The notes below the pieces were generated by a model. That model was not told the DNA's origin, did no database searches, and saw only the letters and a list, made by a program, of their open reading frames with translations. Of a stretch of 64,000 nt of DNA, positions 10,544 through 23,327 are shown one piece after another. Positions within the stretch are counted from its first letter, which is position 1. Each line of letters opens with the position of its first letter. The position numbers and the translations under genes are program-made. Source of the DNA: Prinsepia uniflora (lineage: Eukaryota > Streptophyta > Magnoliopsida > Rosales > Rosaceae); NCBI GenBank assembly GCA_032719365.1, contig CM064863.1, positions 64,691,583 to 64,755,582 of the forward strand, written 5' to 3'.

Positions 10544-11341
10544 ATATATTTAAATAATTATTTTTTAAAATACAAAAAAAAAAAAGAAATACAAAATTCC
10601 AAGAAAAAAATACACATAATAGATAAAAGATCCAAATATATTTATTACTCTATAATAAATATCTAAAATTTAATTTAATTGCTATATAATTTTATAATAA
10701 ATTAAAAAATAAAAAAATAAATTGGGTGGGGGCCTAAGCTCCCCTATGGTGTTTTTTTGTTTTGGGGGGAGATAGATGGTGGGAATGAGAGTGGGATATC
10801 ATTTTCCAACATATCGTATATTTGAAGTCAAAATAATTTGGTTACTAATAGAAAAACACAAGTTATCTAATAAGAACTTCCACATTTTCTTTACCTAGTT
10901 TCCAAATAATTACACGACTCCTCTATAATATAATGGGTAGTTTTAAATTCAAATCATGTAAAAAATGAGATTAATACATATTATGTACAAAATACTCCTT
11001 TTTGATATCGTAAAATTTAAAAAGAAAATAAAAAATAGATCACGTAAGTTACAAGCCACACATTAACACATGGAGCCCTATTTATGTTGGTGTCTCACAT
11101 GTATTAATGTGTGGTTTGCAAATCAGGTGGCTTTCCTATCATTCAAACAAAGATCGTAGCTTAACCACAAAGTAACAACAAAATGGAATCTCAAAATGAT
11201 TTATGAAGATTTTTAGTGATCTCGAATTTTCTGATAAATTAGGCCAATCAACTGGTATAAATTTTAGTTTGGTGACCCGCTATTTCTTAAAATTTCTTTT
11301 TTCTTTTGGTAGTAAAAGGAAAACAAATAGCAAAGCAGAAA
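10544..11341. other. AT-rich intergenic region, no gene seen
   Basis: Continues the pre-insertion DNA that was interrupted by the Tat-type element. It holds poly(A) runs and low-complexity AT sequence. GGGGGCCTAAGCTCCCC near 10727 may be a decayed DNA transposon end. No coding signal. Confidence 0.4.
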
Positions 11342-12170
11342 CTAAGCAATAGCTCTTAAAGAGCTAAGCCCTATCTTGTCATTATCTAGAGCAACCAGCA
11401 CCTCCGCAGGAGGATGCGAATAAGAAACCATTCCAGGTGCACCTCCATGGCCCAAATTCACCATACAATCAGAAACAACACTACATTCCCGATAAACATG
11501 TCGTAACCTGCACCGCTAGCTCCAATCTAGTAGATCATTACACCTCTGTAAAAGAAAGGCCAGAGGATGGCAGTCCCCTACCGGAGAGGAGAGAAGCAAA
11601 ATGGAGATAGTTGAATCCGACTCCACCTCCATATCCCTGATACCAAGCCTCCAAAACCATAATAAATCCTCCAGAGTTCAGCTGAAAGGACCTCACCCAC
11701 AACTAGGTTAACTGTGAAGCCAAACACCCACCGACCTTTACAGTCACGGATTATCCCGCCAGCTGCAATATTTCCACTATCCCTCATCCTAGAACCATCA
11801 GTATTGAGCTTTATCAATGCCACAAGAGGCGTCTTCCAAGCCAAAGATACCAAATGACAAACTGGGTAAGAATCTTTCCGAGCATTTGCCTTACTCCACT
11901 CGGCCGCACTGGCCACAACCACTTGGCGAGGATTTCTAGGGAACTAAAAGGAACTATCAAAGATGCGTTTGTTTCTACAGATCCATAAAAACCAGCAGTA
12001 AAAGACAAAAAGATTCGGCCAAGCAGTACCATGTACCATACTGGCCTACACTCTCAAAATATTAACCACCCAGGGACCAACCCCATCAACCTCATTTGCA
12101 ACCTACATCACAGGATCTGGCACAATATCCCAAACAGCCTTTGATGTTGTGTAGTCCATAAGAATGCGAG
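11342..12170 (-). pseudogene. 3' end of a LINE (L1-type non-LTR retrotransposon), RNase H-like region
   Basis: Minus-strand translation gives the C-terminal part of a plant LINE polyprotein in broken frames. FLWICRNKRIFDSS comes first. It is followed by the RNase H-like core with LIKLNTDGSRM, IAAGGIIRDCKGRW and LSAELW, then VESDS (reading frame shifted). The end reads GMVSYSHPPAEVLVALDNDK and stops with TAG at 11344-11342. The D, E and D positions of the RNase H fold can still be recognised. Several stops and at least two frameshifts show it is dead. The upstream RT and endonuclease are absent. Confidence 0.75.
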
Positions 12171-12239
12171 CATAAATCTTGAAATCTCGTATCATCAGTT
12201 AGGGATTGGGCACTTCAATGCATGTAGTAAGCAACCGAT

Positions 12240-12339
12240 CCTAACAAGTAAACCACATGTCCTAATAAAAATGTCAACATTTTGACTATACAGGGGCAAA
12301 ATCTTCATTTTTCCACTCTCAAATTTTCGGGGCGTTACA
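12240..12339 (-). repeat. Short inverted LTR terminus
   Basis: About 100 bp resembling the last bases of the inverted LTRs elsewhere in the window. It has the conserved GTCAACATTTT and GGGGCAAAATC stretches and ends GGGGCGTTACA. The rest of that LTR is missing. Confidence 0.5.
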
Positions 12340-13033
12340 GAAAATAGAAGAAAGCTAGAGATGAATAGATTGGAAGAGAGAGGGAACACGTAGGAAAAAA
12401 AAGGGAGAAAAGAACTAGAGAGGTGGAAAACCTCCAAACCCTAAAACCTGAGAAAACCCAACATGGCTCGTCGATCATCAAACCATTTCGAGGCCTCCCA
12501 AGTCAAAATCAAGTATATTAACATTTTTTTAATCCCTACGATCATCTTGAGCCAAGAAACATGAAGGTTTGGACTCAGGAAACTTCCCAGAATTGAGGTG
12601 GAAGTTTGGGTCGAAATTCATGGAATCGGGCAGTGTTATCAAGGTGAGTTTTCTCTATTTAGACATCCTAGAACTCTTCCTACGATTTTTTAGATGATTT
12701 TAGAAGGTTGAAATACTAAAAACAGATGTGAAATGAAGGTTTGAAAGTCAGGTTGAACCACGGGGTCGGGGACCCGAGTTGTAGGAAACAGGTTCAACCC
12801 ACTGGAGGGAGGCAAGTACCACGCCACCTCAAAATATGGTTAACATGTAATTTAATGTAATCGACGTTACAAACACGTTGGCATAGTTTTCAAGTTGACC
12901 GAACATTGTCTCAGGATAGTTTTAGGTGTCTGAAGTGTTATGCTTAGGGTTTTCATTCGTATTTAATCCCAAAAAAATAGGGTATTTAAATGTAAAATTA
13001 TTTGGGAAGATAGTGATTCTTGGTGGTGATTTA

Positions 13034-16000
13034 TGTAACGACCCATCCCGGAATTTGGGATTAGATTACTAACTAATCATGATTAGCAGGGTTAATCAGT
13101 GATTAGTTGGGCGAACTCAGACGAACGGCGCAAAATGACTGTTTTGCCCCTAGTCGTGGGCAAAAACGTTGACTTTTTATTCGGGTGGTCAAACGGACTT
13201 TGATCGATGACCGTGACGTAGTTTGGGACGTCACGAGTTCATAGACAGGTGGCACGTCCAATTCCGACGTCCAGGGAAAAATTTATGACGTTCGGAAGTC
13301 CAAGGGCATTTTCATAATTTGGACGAAATAAGGGAAAATGTTGACTTTTTGATCGGGAGGTCCGATGGCCGAGGGACAAGGACCGTTAGGAAGGTCCTCG
13401 ATGCCCTGAGTACGACGACAGGCGGCACGTCGAAATCGGACTTCGAACGGGAAAGTTACGGGTCACAAAAGTTCGATTTCACTATACACGCATTACGAGG
13501 CAAGGACACGTGGCTTATTCTGATTGGGTCAGATGTTCTAGGTGGGGCCCATGGACCAATAACATTTAAATATAGACTTGTGCTTTGATCTGGTGAATAT
13601 GGATTAAAATAATTGGGTTTAATTATTTAAAATTTCCACTTAATCCCAAGAGTGAATCTAGACCCTCCATCTAATCTAAGCCTCCAACCTGGGAAAATGT
13701 GGGCCGTCCATTTCCTTATTCTCCATCAGTTCAAATTTCCCACCTTCTCTGTGCAAGCACAGCCGACACCACTATCTCTTCCCCATACCTCACCCATACG
13801 CCTATGTCTGTTCCCTGAGTGCTAATTGTACTAAGTGGGAACTGGGTGAACGTTGGGCAGCAGTGCACGGGGAAGGATTAAACAAAAATGGGTTGTGGTC
13901 CTTCTGGGAAACACGATCAGTGCACGGGTGAATTGTTTATGCTTAAAATTGGAACTGATTATGGACTGAATTGTATTCTATTGATAATAGGTGTAAAAGT
14001 GGGAGGCATTGGCTGCAGGAGGAGCGTGCACGGGCATGGCTGGTGTCTCTGATGCAGGAAGAAACAGAGAACTGTTCCCACTCATGATCAGCCGTCCCAA
14101 GGCCAAAACTGAGTGATTTGTAAGCGGGAAGAGAGTTAAGGGGTTGAGAGGAGTCTTTTGAGATAGAGAGAGGAAGGAAATGAAAGGATATGGTGAGGGA
14201 GTGTTCTGAAAACCCGAACTGGTTCTGGGTGAAATTAAAATTCGAACTTCCAGTTTTAGGCCAACCCATGACTAATTGATGATCAAATAGGCTTCCTGGA
14301 ACCTTCACGAGTCGATCCAGACCAAATGTGGCCCTTTTCGAGGCTCTTGGAGCTATACACAGACGCGGGGGATGGCCGGAAAATCCAAGCTTGGAGTCTT
14401 GATGATTGAGGTTAGTTCTTGTGAAATTACTTGTGTAATCATCCTTAGAATGAGTATACGACGCTCCCCAACTAATTAATTGAGAGAAACTGTGACTGTG
14501 TAATGAATGGGGACTATGGACCCGATTAGGACCCGTATTCGATTGAGCTGGTTTTAGGCCATGTCGACGTGAATGAGTAAAACAGAACTTAAATTAGGTC
14601 CATTACGATGCTATCTGAGAGTTTAATTGAAGGAATTAAGTGGATATTCACAGGGATTGAATCGGGTCAAGTGACGGGTTGCAGACCCGTATTGCAGTGG
14701 AATCGGGTGAAGGAGGAGGTGAACAGTGTCTGTCACTGTAGCAGCGCGTGAGTGTCACGCGCAGCCGCTTGCGGCGACGCGTGGGTCCGATTTTCGATGT
14801 AAGTCCAACATGACTTTTTTCCTACACATTGTAACGAACATTTTAGCGTTGGTTTCGAAATTATCGGACACCATTTCGATGTCGTTTCGAGGGTCCGAAG
14901 GTCTAGGTTACGTTTTTAATTACCGATTAATTCCCGGAAAATTTTGGGAAATTAGTATGTTGTTATTTGAGACCTTAATGACCCTAGAATGTGATTTCGG
15001 ACAGGATTCGGGTTTCCTGGAAAATGCCGGAATTACGGGAACAAGTGCGGCGCAAAACTGAGCTTCAAGAATGGTGTGTGAGTGGACGTTGCTTTCTAAA
15101 TTTAATGCATGCATAAATATTTCTATGATTTTATGTTGATAAATATGTTATTTCGGTTTTACGTAATTTCACGCATTTCGAGATAATTATCGTATTTTAC
15201 GTATTTCGAGGTTACGATTTTCTCCTACGCATGAATGATGTGTTGATGAAGTAATATATGATTATGCATTTTACGTATTTATGATGTTTTGAGTATATTT
15301 GTGAAGTAACTTTATGAATGGTGATTGATTTCGATTTCCGTATTTATACGTATTTTTTATATGCTCACGAAATTGCACGTGTTTCGAGATTATGGTTTCC
15401 CGTATGTTTTGGATGATGGTTTAACGAAAGAATTTATATAAAATGTGCGTATGATGTTTTAATAATGTTGTTTATGATTGTGAGTGTGATTAACGGTGTT
15501 GACACGGTTTTCGAGATTTCTGCGGTTTTGCGCGTTTTACGAGATTTTGAGTTATTGTGATTTGATCACTGTTTGATGTTTGAATTTGGAATTTGAAATG
15601 AGGTTTGTGATTTTGGGGATTTTAAAATGGATTTTGAAAAAGTTGATTTTGGGCTTGATGCTCGGGGCATAAAAGTAACTTTGATGAACGAGATTTCGAT
15701 TTTCGGAAGTTTGGAAAATGGATTCTTGGTTTGGGTTCAGAATGATGCTTTCGGATGCCGGCTTACGGAATCATTATTGCGAATTCGAATTCGGGAATGG
15801 AAAAGGCCTTAACAAAGTGATTTGGTCTGATTTTGCATGCCCCGTGTTTGATGATAATTTGATTATGTTTGTAAAGTATGATTTGGGGAATTGAATGTGG
15901 AAATTCGGACCATGGGTCCTATTGTGAAAAATGTGATTTCGGGATGGATCCCGCGTTGTTGTGATTGACAATGTTTTGGGTTTAAAGACCCGTTGAAAAC

Positions 16001-16757
16001 TGTTTTGGGTTTAAAGACCCGGTGCTATTGTTGGAGCACGTTTTGAGTTTAAAGACTCGGTTAATTGATGACGGGGAAGGCCCTTAATGAGTTTAAAGAC
16101 TCGTGAGTTTAAAGACTTGGTTATTGTGATACCCCCGAGGCCTATTGATTATGTTCTGAGTTTAAAGACTCGTTGATATCCCGGGAAGGCCTGTTTATGT
16201 GCATGGTTTTGAGTTTAAAGACTCGGGCGCACTTGATATCCAGAAAAATGATTTACTTGTGATTTATTGTTAATTTCTGATGTTTCGGTTAAGTTGGGCA
16301 GTGGCCCGGTTTATGTGGTTGATGGTTTTGGATCATATTGAGTACCTGGTTTTGATTCGTGGTTTTGGGCCGAGGCCCTGTGTTATGATTGCGGGCTAAG
16401 ACCCGATGGTTGAGAAAGGAAAAATGATTTTGAGTTTCATACGAGCTTTTCTTATGTTGGCAATGTTAACCGACGGCGAAATGATTTTTTATGCATGCAT
16501 TGTTTTTACGCGGAGGGTAAAAAACGTCTTTTGCAACTGTTTTTATGAACTGGTTTATTTTTGTCCACTTACACCTTTTGGTTTTGTTGACCCTCCAGGT
16601 CGTGGCGCACTGATTGTGAGGCGGAGGCATGAGTAAGCACGTGTGGCTATCCCTGGTCTGGCACGTACTGAGGGTAACTTAGGGATTTCAGTCGTCTTGC
16701 CAGACGGGAGCAGGACCGAGCACGGTTAACAATGCCCATTTAGGGGCGGTCCTGTCA
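13034..16757 (+). mobile_element. Solo LTR of the chromodomain-element-like family
   Basis: Starts TGTAACGACCCATCCCGG and ends GGGCGGTCCTGTCA, 3724 bp. TTTA lies directly on both sides; reading the last A as shared gives ATTTA, so the duplication is 4-5 bp. No internal region is present, so it is a solo LTR left by LTR-LTR recombination. Landmarks shared with other LTRs here are the GGCACGTCGAAATCGGAC stretch, the ACGCGTGGGT stretch near 14777, GTGAGTGGACG (about 15077) followed by ATGCATGCATAAAT, and GAGTTTAAAGACTCG palindromes. Confidence 0.8.
15970..16240 (+). repeat. Dispersed palindrome array GRGTTTAAAGACYC
   Basis: The near-palindrome GGGTTTAAAGACCC or GAGTTTAAAGACTC occurs about seven times in 260 bp, in a background of GGCCC-rich spacers. 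The reverse-complement version (GAGTCTTTAAACTC) recurs at 29965-30150 in an inverted solo LTR, so it is a feature of the LTR family. Confidence 0.8.
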
Positions 16758-17119
16758 TTTATGTTAGGCGGTACAACTTCCGGGATTACGGAGGAATGCT
16801 CAGTTCGAGATTGAGCTCCGAGAAAGGTGTGAGTGGAATTTTTTTTTATATAAATTATGATGCATACATTGTTAAATATTTTAATTTTCTTATTGTATGA
16901 TTTATGTTGCAATGATTTGAATATTTCCTAAATGATTATTTGATGATTACTTGAATTTATTGACTGATTACTAGACACTATTTAACAATTATTTTGTGGA
17001 AATAATGTATTTGGCTTAGGTCCAATTGTGAAAGTGTTTTAATTTAATTTTAAGTTGAGGATTATGTTAAATGAGTTTGCTTGGTTTTGTGAATTTTTTT
17101 TCTACAGTAGCCATCTTCG

Positions 17120-17320
17120 TATGATACTAGTACAGTTTGGATAGTGCGTGAGTGCAGTTTCTGGACGGAACCCAGATGGTCGCGTAAGTGCAGCTCCCAT
17201 GGATACTATTACAGCCTAGATAGTGCATAAGTACAGTTCCCAGACATGTCCAGATGGTGCATTAGTGTAGTTCCCGGACTTGACTCGAATAGTACTAAGT
17301 GCAGTTTTCGAGTTAGCCTA
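17120..17320 (+). repeat. Degenerate tandem repeat in LTR remnant
   Basis: Four to five loose copies of a block of about 45-60 bp containing GTGCAGTT or GTACAGTT followed by CCCAGAT or CCCGGA and then ATAGTGC or ATGGTGC. They lie inside the right arm of the decayed LTR. Confidence 0.5.
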
Positions 17321-18243
17321 CATTTAGTGTTGTTGTTTATCATGACTGGTATTTAAGTTTGAGGATTGGTTGTACCTAGTTATGATGCTTGTGTGATATA
17401 ATCCATGGATTAATTTCATTGCAATTATGATGAGTTCCCAAATGACCGAAGCTTGGCGTTTTGTTATTTTGAATGTTATTGTTATTGTGATTGTTCATAA
17501 GTAGCTGAAATTCAAGGTGTTCGTAGACGGCTGATGCTCAGAGGAGCTGATGATTAGTTGTTGATTAACTTTTGATTGATTATGGATATTGGTGTCTAGA
17601 TTTTATCATATAATTTTATAAACATGGATTTCGAGAAATGTGGGCCACGAGTTTTTAATGCATTTTATGATCTGTGGGTCCCACGACTGATGTGGTTTGA
17701 TTGATTTAAAATCCGATTGTTTATATTTTATTCAATGCGTGCATGTTTTATAAAATTGGAGGGTAAAAGTTTATTGTTCGAAATGAGTTTTTAAAAGTTT
17801 ATTTTTATACACTCACACTTTTCATATTTTTGATAACCCTCCAAATCGTTGCACATAAATCGGGGCTGATCAAGAGGCAGATGTATGAGCGATAAATCAG
17901 TAGAGTTTTCCTTCTCTAACAAGTGTTGAGGATAATTACAGAGTTTTGGATCGTTTGTCAGATGGAAGCAGGATCATGTATGATTATCAAAGCGTTTTAG
18001 GAACAGATTCTAACATAAAAATAAAATGAAATTTAAATATGCAATTTAATGTTATGGAGTTATGAAATGTCATGATTGAATACACCTCAATTTTTAATGA
18101 TTTCATAAATCTCTATAAAAACATAAATTGAATATTCTCAATTTTTTACTAATTTTATAAAAGTCAACCTCTAAATTTTTAGAGATATTTAAACTCTATG
18201 AAAGTCTCAATTGAATAGACCCCATAAATATAAATTTTGGAAT

Positions 18244-18432
18244 GAGTTATTTATACAAACACTCCTTAAGCTTATTTGTATTTTCACAAACACCCCCTTA
18301 CGTTTTTTTTTTTGGGGGTAAATAAACTTGTATTTAACACCAAGGAGGAAAAAAACTCGAAGAACACAGGAAGCTACAAACAAGCCAACGACACCGAAGC
18401 AAGCAAGGCAACAAAAAGAGACAAATAACAAC

Positions 18433-18471
<39 letters not shown>

Positions 18472-18966
18472 TCTTCTCCTCATGTTTTATACCTTACTCA
18501 AGCACCCCCTTAATTTCCAAGAATGTGGACCCCCCCCCCCCCTCCCTTTCTCCTCATGTTTTATACCTTACTCAAGCACCCCCTTAATTTCCAAGAATAT
18601 TCCACATAACCCATAAAATATGATGGAAAAAATATTAATTAAATGTAATAGAAGTTTAGAGATGAGCTTGAGGGTTGTAGGAATCCCAATTGTGAATTTT
18701 GGTAGTGTTTGGTTACAAGTTTAAATTAAATTAGATAGCATTTGGCTACAAATGAAGTGGGGATCCAAAAAATATTATTGTATAAGGTTAATTTTGTCAT
18801 TTTTTAATATTTTTATGCTAAATTTAGCATTTAATTGATTGTCACTTACCAAATGAGGTTATTTCTAATGTTTTTGGAATCTAAAATGGTGCTTGAGCAA
18901 AGTCTAAAAATATGAGGTGTTTGTGAAAACAAAAACAATCTTAGGGAGTGTTAGTGTAAATAACTC
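18244..18966. mobile_element. Mutator-like MITE with 9-bp target duplication
   Basis: Terminal inverted repeats of about 50 bp start GAGTTATTTATACAAACACT on the left. The right end, reverse complemented, starts GAGTTATTTACACTAACACT, and both continue into TTTTCACAAACACC. The 9-bp TTTTGGAAT flanks the element at 18235-18243 and 18967-18975. TIR length and 9-bp duplications fit a non-autonomous Mutator-like element. The interior is AT-rich with a long C run and a direct duplication. No transposase is encoded. Confidence 0.85.
18434..18598. repeat. Poly(C) tract and direct duplication inside the MITE
   Basis: A run of about 35 C bases (18434-18468) is followed by a block of about 57 bp (starting CTCCTCATGTTTTATACC and ending AATTTCCAAGAAT) present twice, at about 18470-18527 and 18541-18598. 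A second C run (about 18531-18541) lies between the copies. This looks like slippage or unequal exchange at C runs, and it may also be hard to assemble. Confidence 0.85.
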
Positions 18967-18975
18967 TTTTGGAAT

Positions 18976-19500
18976 CTAATAATTGATTAGATAAAAAACC
19001 CTAGCCTCCTCTCCAAAAAAAATATTCCTTCAAAAAAAAATTTCGTCCGATTTTCTTTAGGTCCAGGGGCCTTCCCCATGGTACCCCATAAGGATGTCAG
19101 GAATAAATCGGACAATCTAACAGGTCGTAGTATCAGTTTCATCAAAGTTTGTTTTTCTTCAAGTTTCCTTTTGTTTTTTATCATGATGGTATCGATATCA
19201 TGGTCAAGGGTTTCAACATCCCAATGGGTTAAGTTGCCGATGAAACTCTTATCTTCAGAAGTCTGATTTACCTACATAGGGTTTTTGACTCAGGATCTTG
19301 CCTTTGAATTTTGATCAAGCGATCACAGTTTTCCATAGTTCTTCAACATAATCAAAAATAGAAATTGGTAGAACTACTATTGACGAGTCAACTTAGCTAA
19401 GTACTAATCTATTTTAGGCATTGAGTTGCACTTGGGCGCCTATTGAGCTTCGTTTGATGGTGATGGTGTCAACCAAGGTGAATTGAAGCATCTGTGATAT
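18976..19500. other. Unassigned region, no gene seen
   Basis: AT-rich sequence between the MITE and the first old LTR. Several short ORFs exist, but none shows a recognisable protein. Confidence 0.4.
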
Positions 19501-20900
19501 GGTGATAAGCAATACCATACATTCATCATTCATCATTTTTCATCTTTATTCTTCCTTCATTTCTTCCCAAACCATACTCACCATCCACACCCTTCCCATC
19601 TTCATTTTCTAGACCAAAGAGAGAGACAGAGTGAGGAAGGATGGGAGACAGTGGCATGGACGGCGAAGCCGTCGCGAGGTGGGCGGAAAATATAGAAGTA
19701 AAGGTAAACCTGAAACCCATTTTTTATTTCAAATTGGTTTTTGTTTTCTGGATGTTTGGGACCCATTCTAAAGCCCTATTATGTTCCTTGAGCTCCTACG
19801 AGCTATTAGGATTGAAAATCGAGGAGGAAGGGTGTAGGGAGGAGCTCTGGTGGAGGTTTGAAACTGGGCCGTTAGGATTGAGCTTGTACAGTTATATTCT
19901 AGACCTTGTTTCCTAGTTTTGAGGTCATAGAAACCTTTCTGGGTTAAAGACTAAGAAAACTGGAAGAAAATGGTGTTCGGACGGCTGAAATACGGTCGGG
20001 TTAGGATCGCGGGTCAAATCGACCCGTTACAATCAAACGGGTCGACCCGTCTAAAGGAAGACGATAATGAAGTGGTAGTCCACGTCATCACCTGTCAAGC
20101 CTGTCAGGCTATGTGGTCAATCAGGTGGTACCACATGGCGAGTTGTAAGAAGCTGTCAAGTCCAGTTAGCAGCTGATGTGGACCTCTTAGACCATGTGGA
20201 CTAGTGAGGTGGTGCCACGTGGCAACATGTTAGAGGGTGTCAGATGACGTGGCAGCTGACGTGTCAGCTCCATGTCAGCATTGTCAGACCACGTGGACTA
20301 ATGAAGTGGTGCCATGTGGCAGAGTGATAGGTTTTCAAAGCTGATGTGTTAGTGACACGTGTTAGTGATGATGTCAGAAGATGACGTCATCACGTGATGT
20401 GGCAGTGTCAGAGGGTGACATGTGGTGTAAATCAGGGTGTGCCACGCGACAGGTAGTCAAACCTAGTAGGTGTTAGACTTGTTAACATGACGTCAGCATT
20501 GACCGACGTTGACCAGCATGTGAGAACTTTGACCAACAGGTGAGAACTTTGATCAACACGTGAGGGCAGATGGGCACAAATTTTGTGGTCAAACTAGTCT
20601 TGTTTGAATGGTTTCAACATTCTGAATCCAATGGTGGTGGTTTTAGGCGATCGAAGATCGTTTGATAGGTCATTTAGAGGTTTTTAGCCTCGAGAAGCGT
20701 GTTCAGGACACATTGACCATTCCAAAAGTTTTGAGGGTTTATGAATAGGACTTGTATAAGTTAGTAGTAACATTTGAGTATGATTTGGACAGGTCCGGAC
20801 GTCCCAGAAAGTATGGATTAGCTCCCGAGTGGCTTAGGGCGCGGATTTCAGAGCGCGTAGCATGGACGTTCTGTGAGTGGACTTTGTTTGATAAATGATG

Positions 20901-23191
20901 CGACAGGACCCGTCCCAAATGGACTTTGATAACCGTGCCTGGTCCTGCTCCCATCTGACAAGTCAACTGAAGTTCCGAAAATACCCTCAGCACCTTTCAG
21001 ATAAGGGATAACTGTACTGATTTCGACTCATGCCTCTGCCTCTCGATCAACCCCGAATTTCATGCCACGGCCTGGAGGGTCATCAAAAACATAAAAGATG
21101 TGAGTGGACAAAAATAACATTGTTTGAAAATACATTTCAAAACGGACCACCTTACCCTCTAGTTATAAAACATGCATGCATAAATTAATACATATGAACA
21201 ACCAGAGTTCAAATCATATCATATCACAAATCTTGGGGCCCAAAGTAAGCCTGTGGGACACATTTCCCGAAATCCATTTCCAACAATCATCATTAAACAT
21301 CTTAATGCAAAATCAATATCAAACACAATCCAACATTTTAAAATTAAGGAATTACATATCTTATGTCTTTCTGGGGATTACACATCCAGACCTTCGGGAC
21401 ATTACACATCCAGACTTGCTGGGCATGACACATGCGGCCATTCCGGAACGTTTCGAGAATTACGCATCCGATCTAACCCAAGAATTACACATTCGGTTTT
21501 TCCCAAGCATTACACGTCCGAAGACACTGAACATAAATCCAAAACCTTTGTTTCAAAACCATCTTGACTAAAAGCAAGTCAAAATGTCATTTCAAACCCG
21601 AGCCTAGCCCAAAACGTCATTTTCACCATTCTCGTAAAATGTGCCTGATAACTAAGTAAATAATCCATAAAATCAACAAATCAACATAATGAATCATCAT
21701 ACAATTATTGCAACTCAAATCATGCAATCAATCATGTAAAATATTTAACTATGCATGCATAACAGTTTATAAAACAAAAGTCCACTCACGGGCCGTCCAA
21801 GCTGCTCAGTCTCGAGCTATTCGCTCCTTTGAAGTCTCGGGAATATTCCGGCATGTCAAACATAAAAATTTAAGGTCACTAGGCCGTTACATAACCTCAT
21901 ATGACAATCCCCTAATCCCCGGGATTTAATAATAATATTTAAACACGAACTACGCACTTCGGATACCCAAAAGACCCCCAATTGATGTCCGATCGATTTG
22001 AAACCTGTGCCAATAATTTCGTATCATCGAAAACATCAAAAAGTGTGTTGAAAACTTCCCCAGAAAGTCAACCACGCGCCCCCACGCGCAGAGGTTGCGT
22101 GTGAACCCACGCGTCGATAAACGGTAATCCCACTGTTCATCGTCCCAACCCGACTACCTGTTAAACTGGTATGTGAACCCACGATTCAAACCGACTAGTT
22201 CTCCATCAATTCAACCTTTTTTTCTTTCATTATATCACTTAAATTTATTTAATCACTCTTAATTAAAGTTCTATATACTCCATTTCATGAATTCATACCT
22301 CAATCGATCGATTTCCAATTCAAGTGTTGAAACGGTCTTGGCTCAATTTCGTCAAATTGCTCTTTATTTCTTCATTATAATCAATTAGAAAGTATCTTAG
22401 GATTATTATAAACATAATTTCAAATTCAATTTCACGTTTTCTTACATTCAATTACACGAACACAAACTCGATTTTTCCTACTTTTCGCAGAGTATGTTCT
22501 TGGCCTCTTCTGCACCAATTTCTTTCTATTTTGAGGTGGTTCAACTTGACTTGATCCTATAAGGCTTAATTCGAACCCAATTTTGGTATCAAAGTCGATA
22601 ATTTCAAATTTTCAATTCCAATTTCTTCAATTTCGAATTCTAGGTTTCGAGTTCTATTTAGTTTCCTCTCTGTCTTCTCTCATTTTTCTTCTCTTTTTTC
22701 ACTCTCTTAAATCCTCTCAATTGATCGAATCAAGATGAATTGTTGGGTGGGATTTTGTTTGATCAAGCAGTCCTCTATTGTTTGTGTGAATATCTCAAAT
22801 GAGAGAAGTATTCATTTGAACCCATGCGGCTACACAGGCCACTATGCCCTCAAATATCAATGACATGCGTCACATACAGAACAGATGAGTCACCATTCCA
22901 TTGACTCATCAAATTCCTACCCCAAATTACCATTTTACCCCTCGTTCGTCAGATTATCAAATTGCCCTAGCCGTTTTAGACCCGTAACTTGTCCGTCCGA
23001 ACTTTGATTTCAACGTGCCGCCTGTTTATGGAGTCAGGGTCTCAAGACCTACACAACTGTCTTTACAGAAAGTCCAAAAGTATCCACGAACAAAAAGTCA
23101 ACTTTTAACCACCACATTTATAAAGGCAAAAACGTCATTTTTACATTCCAACTTTCAAATTTACATTTCTCGAATTTTTCAGGGCGTCACA
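20901..23191 (-). repeat. 3' LTR of the pol-less element
   Basis: 2291 bp. The left end reads CGACAGGACCCGTCCC, so the expected first T of TGACAGG has become C. The segment at about 22145-22912, which is triplicated in the other LTR, occurs once here. Confidence 0.85.
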
Positions 23192-23327
23192 ACCTACCCC
23201 CCTTAAGGAATTTCGTCCCTGAAATTTGAATGTATCCTCTCAACAACCAAACATAGAAAGAAACTTACAACACAAGTGTATAATACATAACATTCACAAA
23301 ATATCGAGAAACTATGCAACATTACAA

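Larger units (their letters stand above)
12340..18015 (+). repeat. Old decayed LTR, split by a solo LTR
   Basis: Plus-oriented LTR-like sequence on both sides of the insertion 13034-16757. The left arm resembles the promoter-distal part of related LTRs. The right arm has the shared GTGAGTGG motif (about 16829), the run ACACTCACACTTTTCATATT near 17810, a CCCTCCAAATCGTTGCAC site and an end near TTCTAACA at about 18015. CpG sites look heavily decayed to TpG or CpA. The borders are approximate. Confidence 0.5.

Noticed and set aside
3036..10750. DNA transposon with CAGTGGCG-type ends interrupted by the Tat-type element
   Set aside because: The left end is suggestive, but the right end (near 10727-10750) matches too poorly and no target duplication was found.
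18328..18513. ORF ending in a polyproline run
   Set aside because: The proline run is the poly(C) tract inside the MITE and the ORF has no other support.
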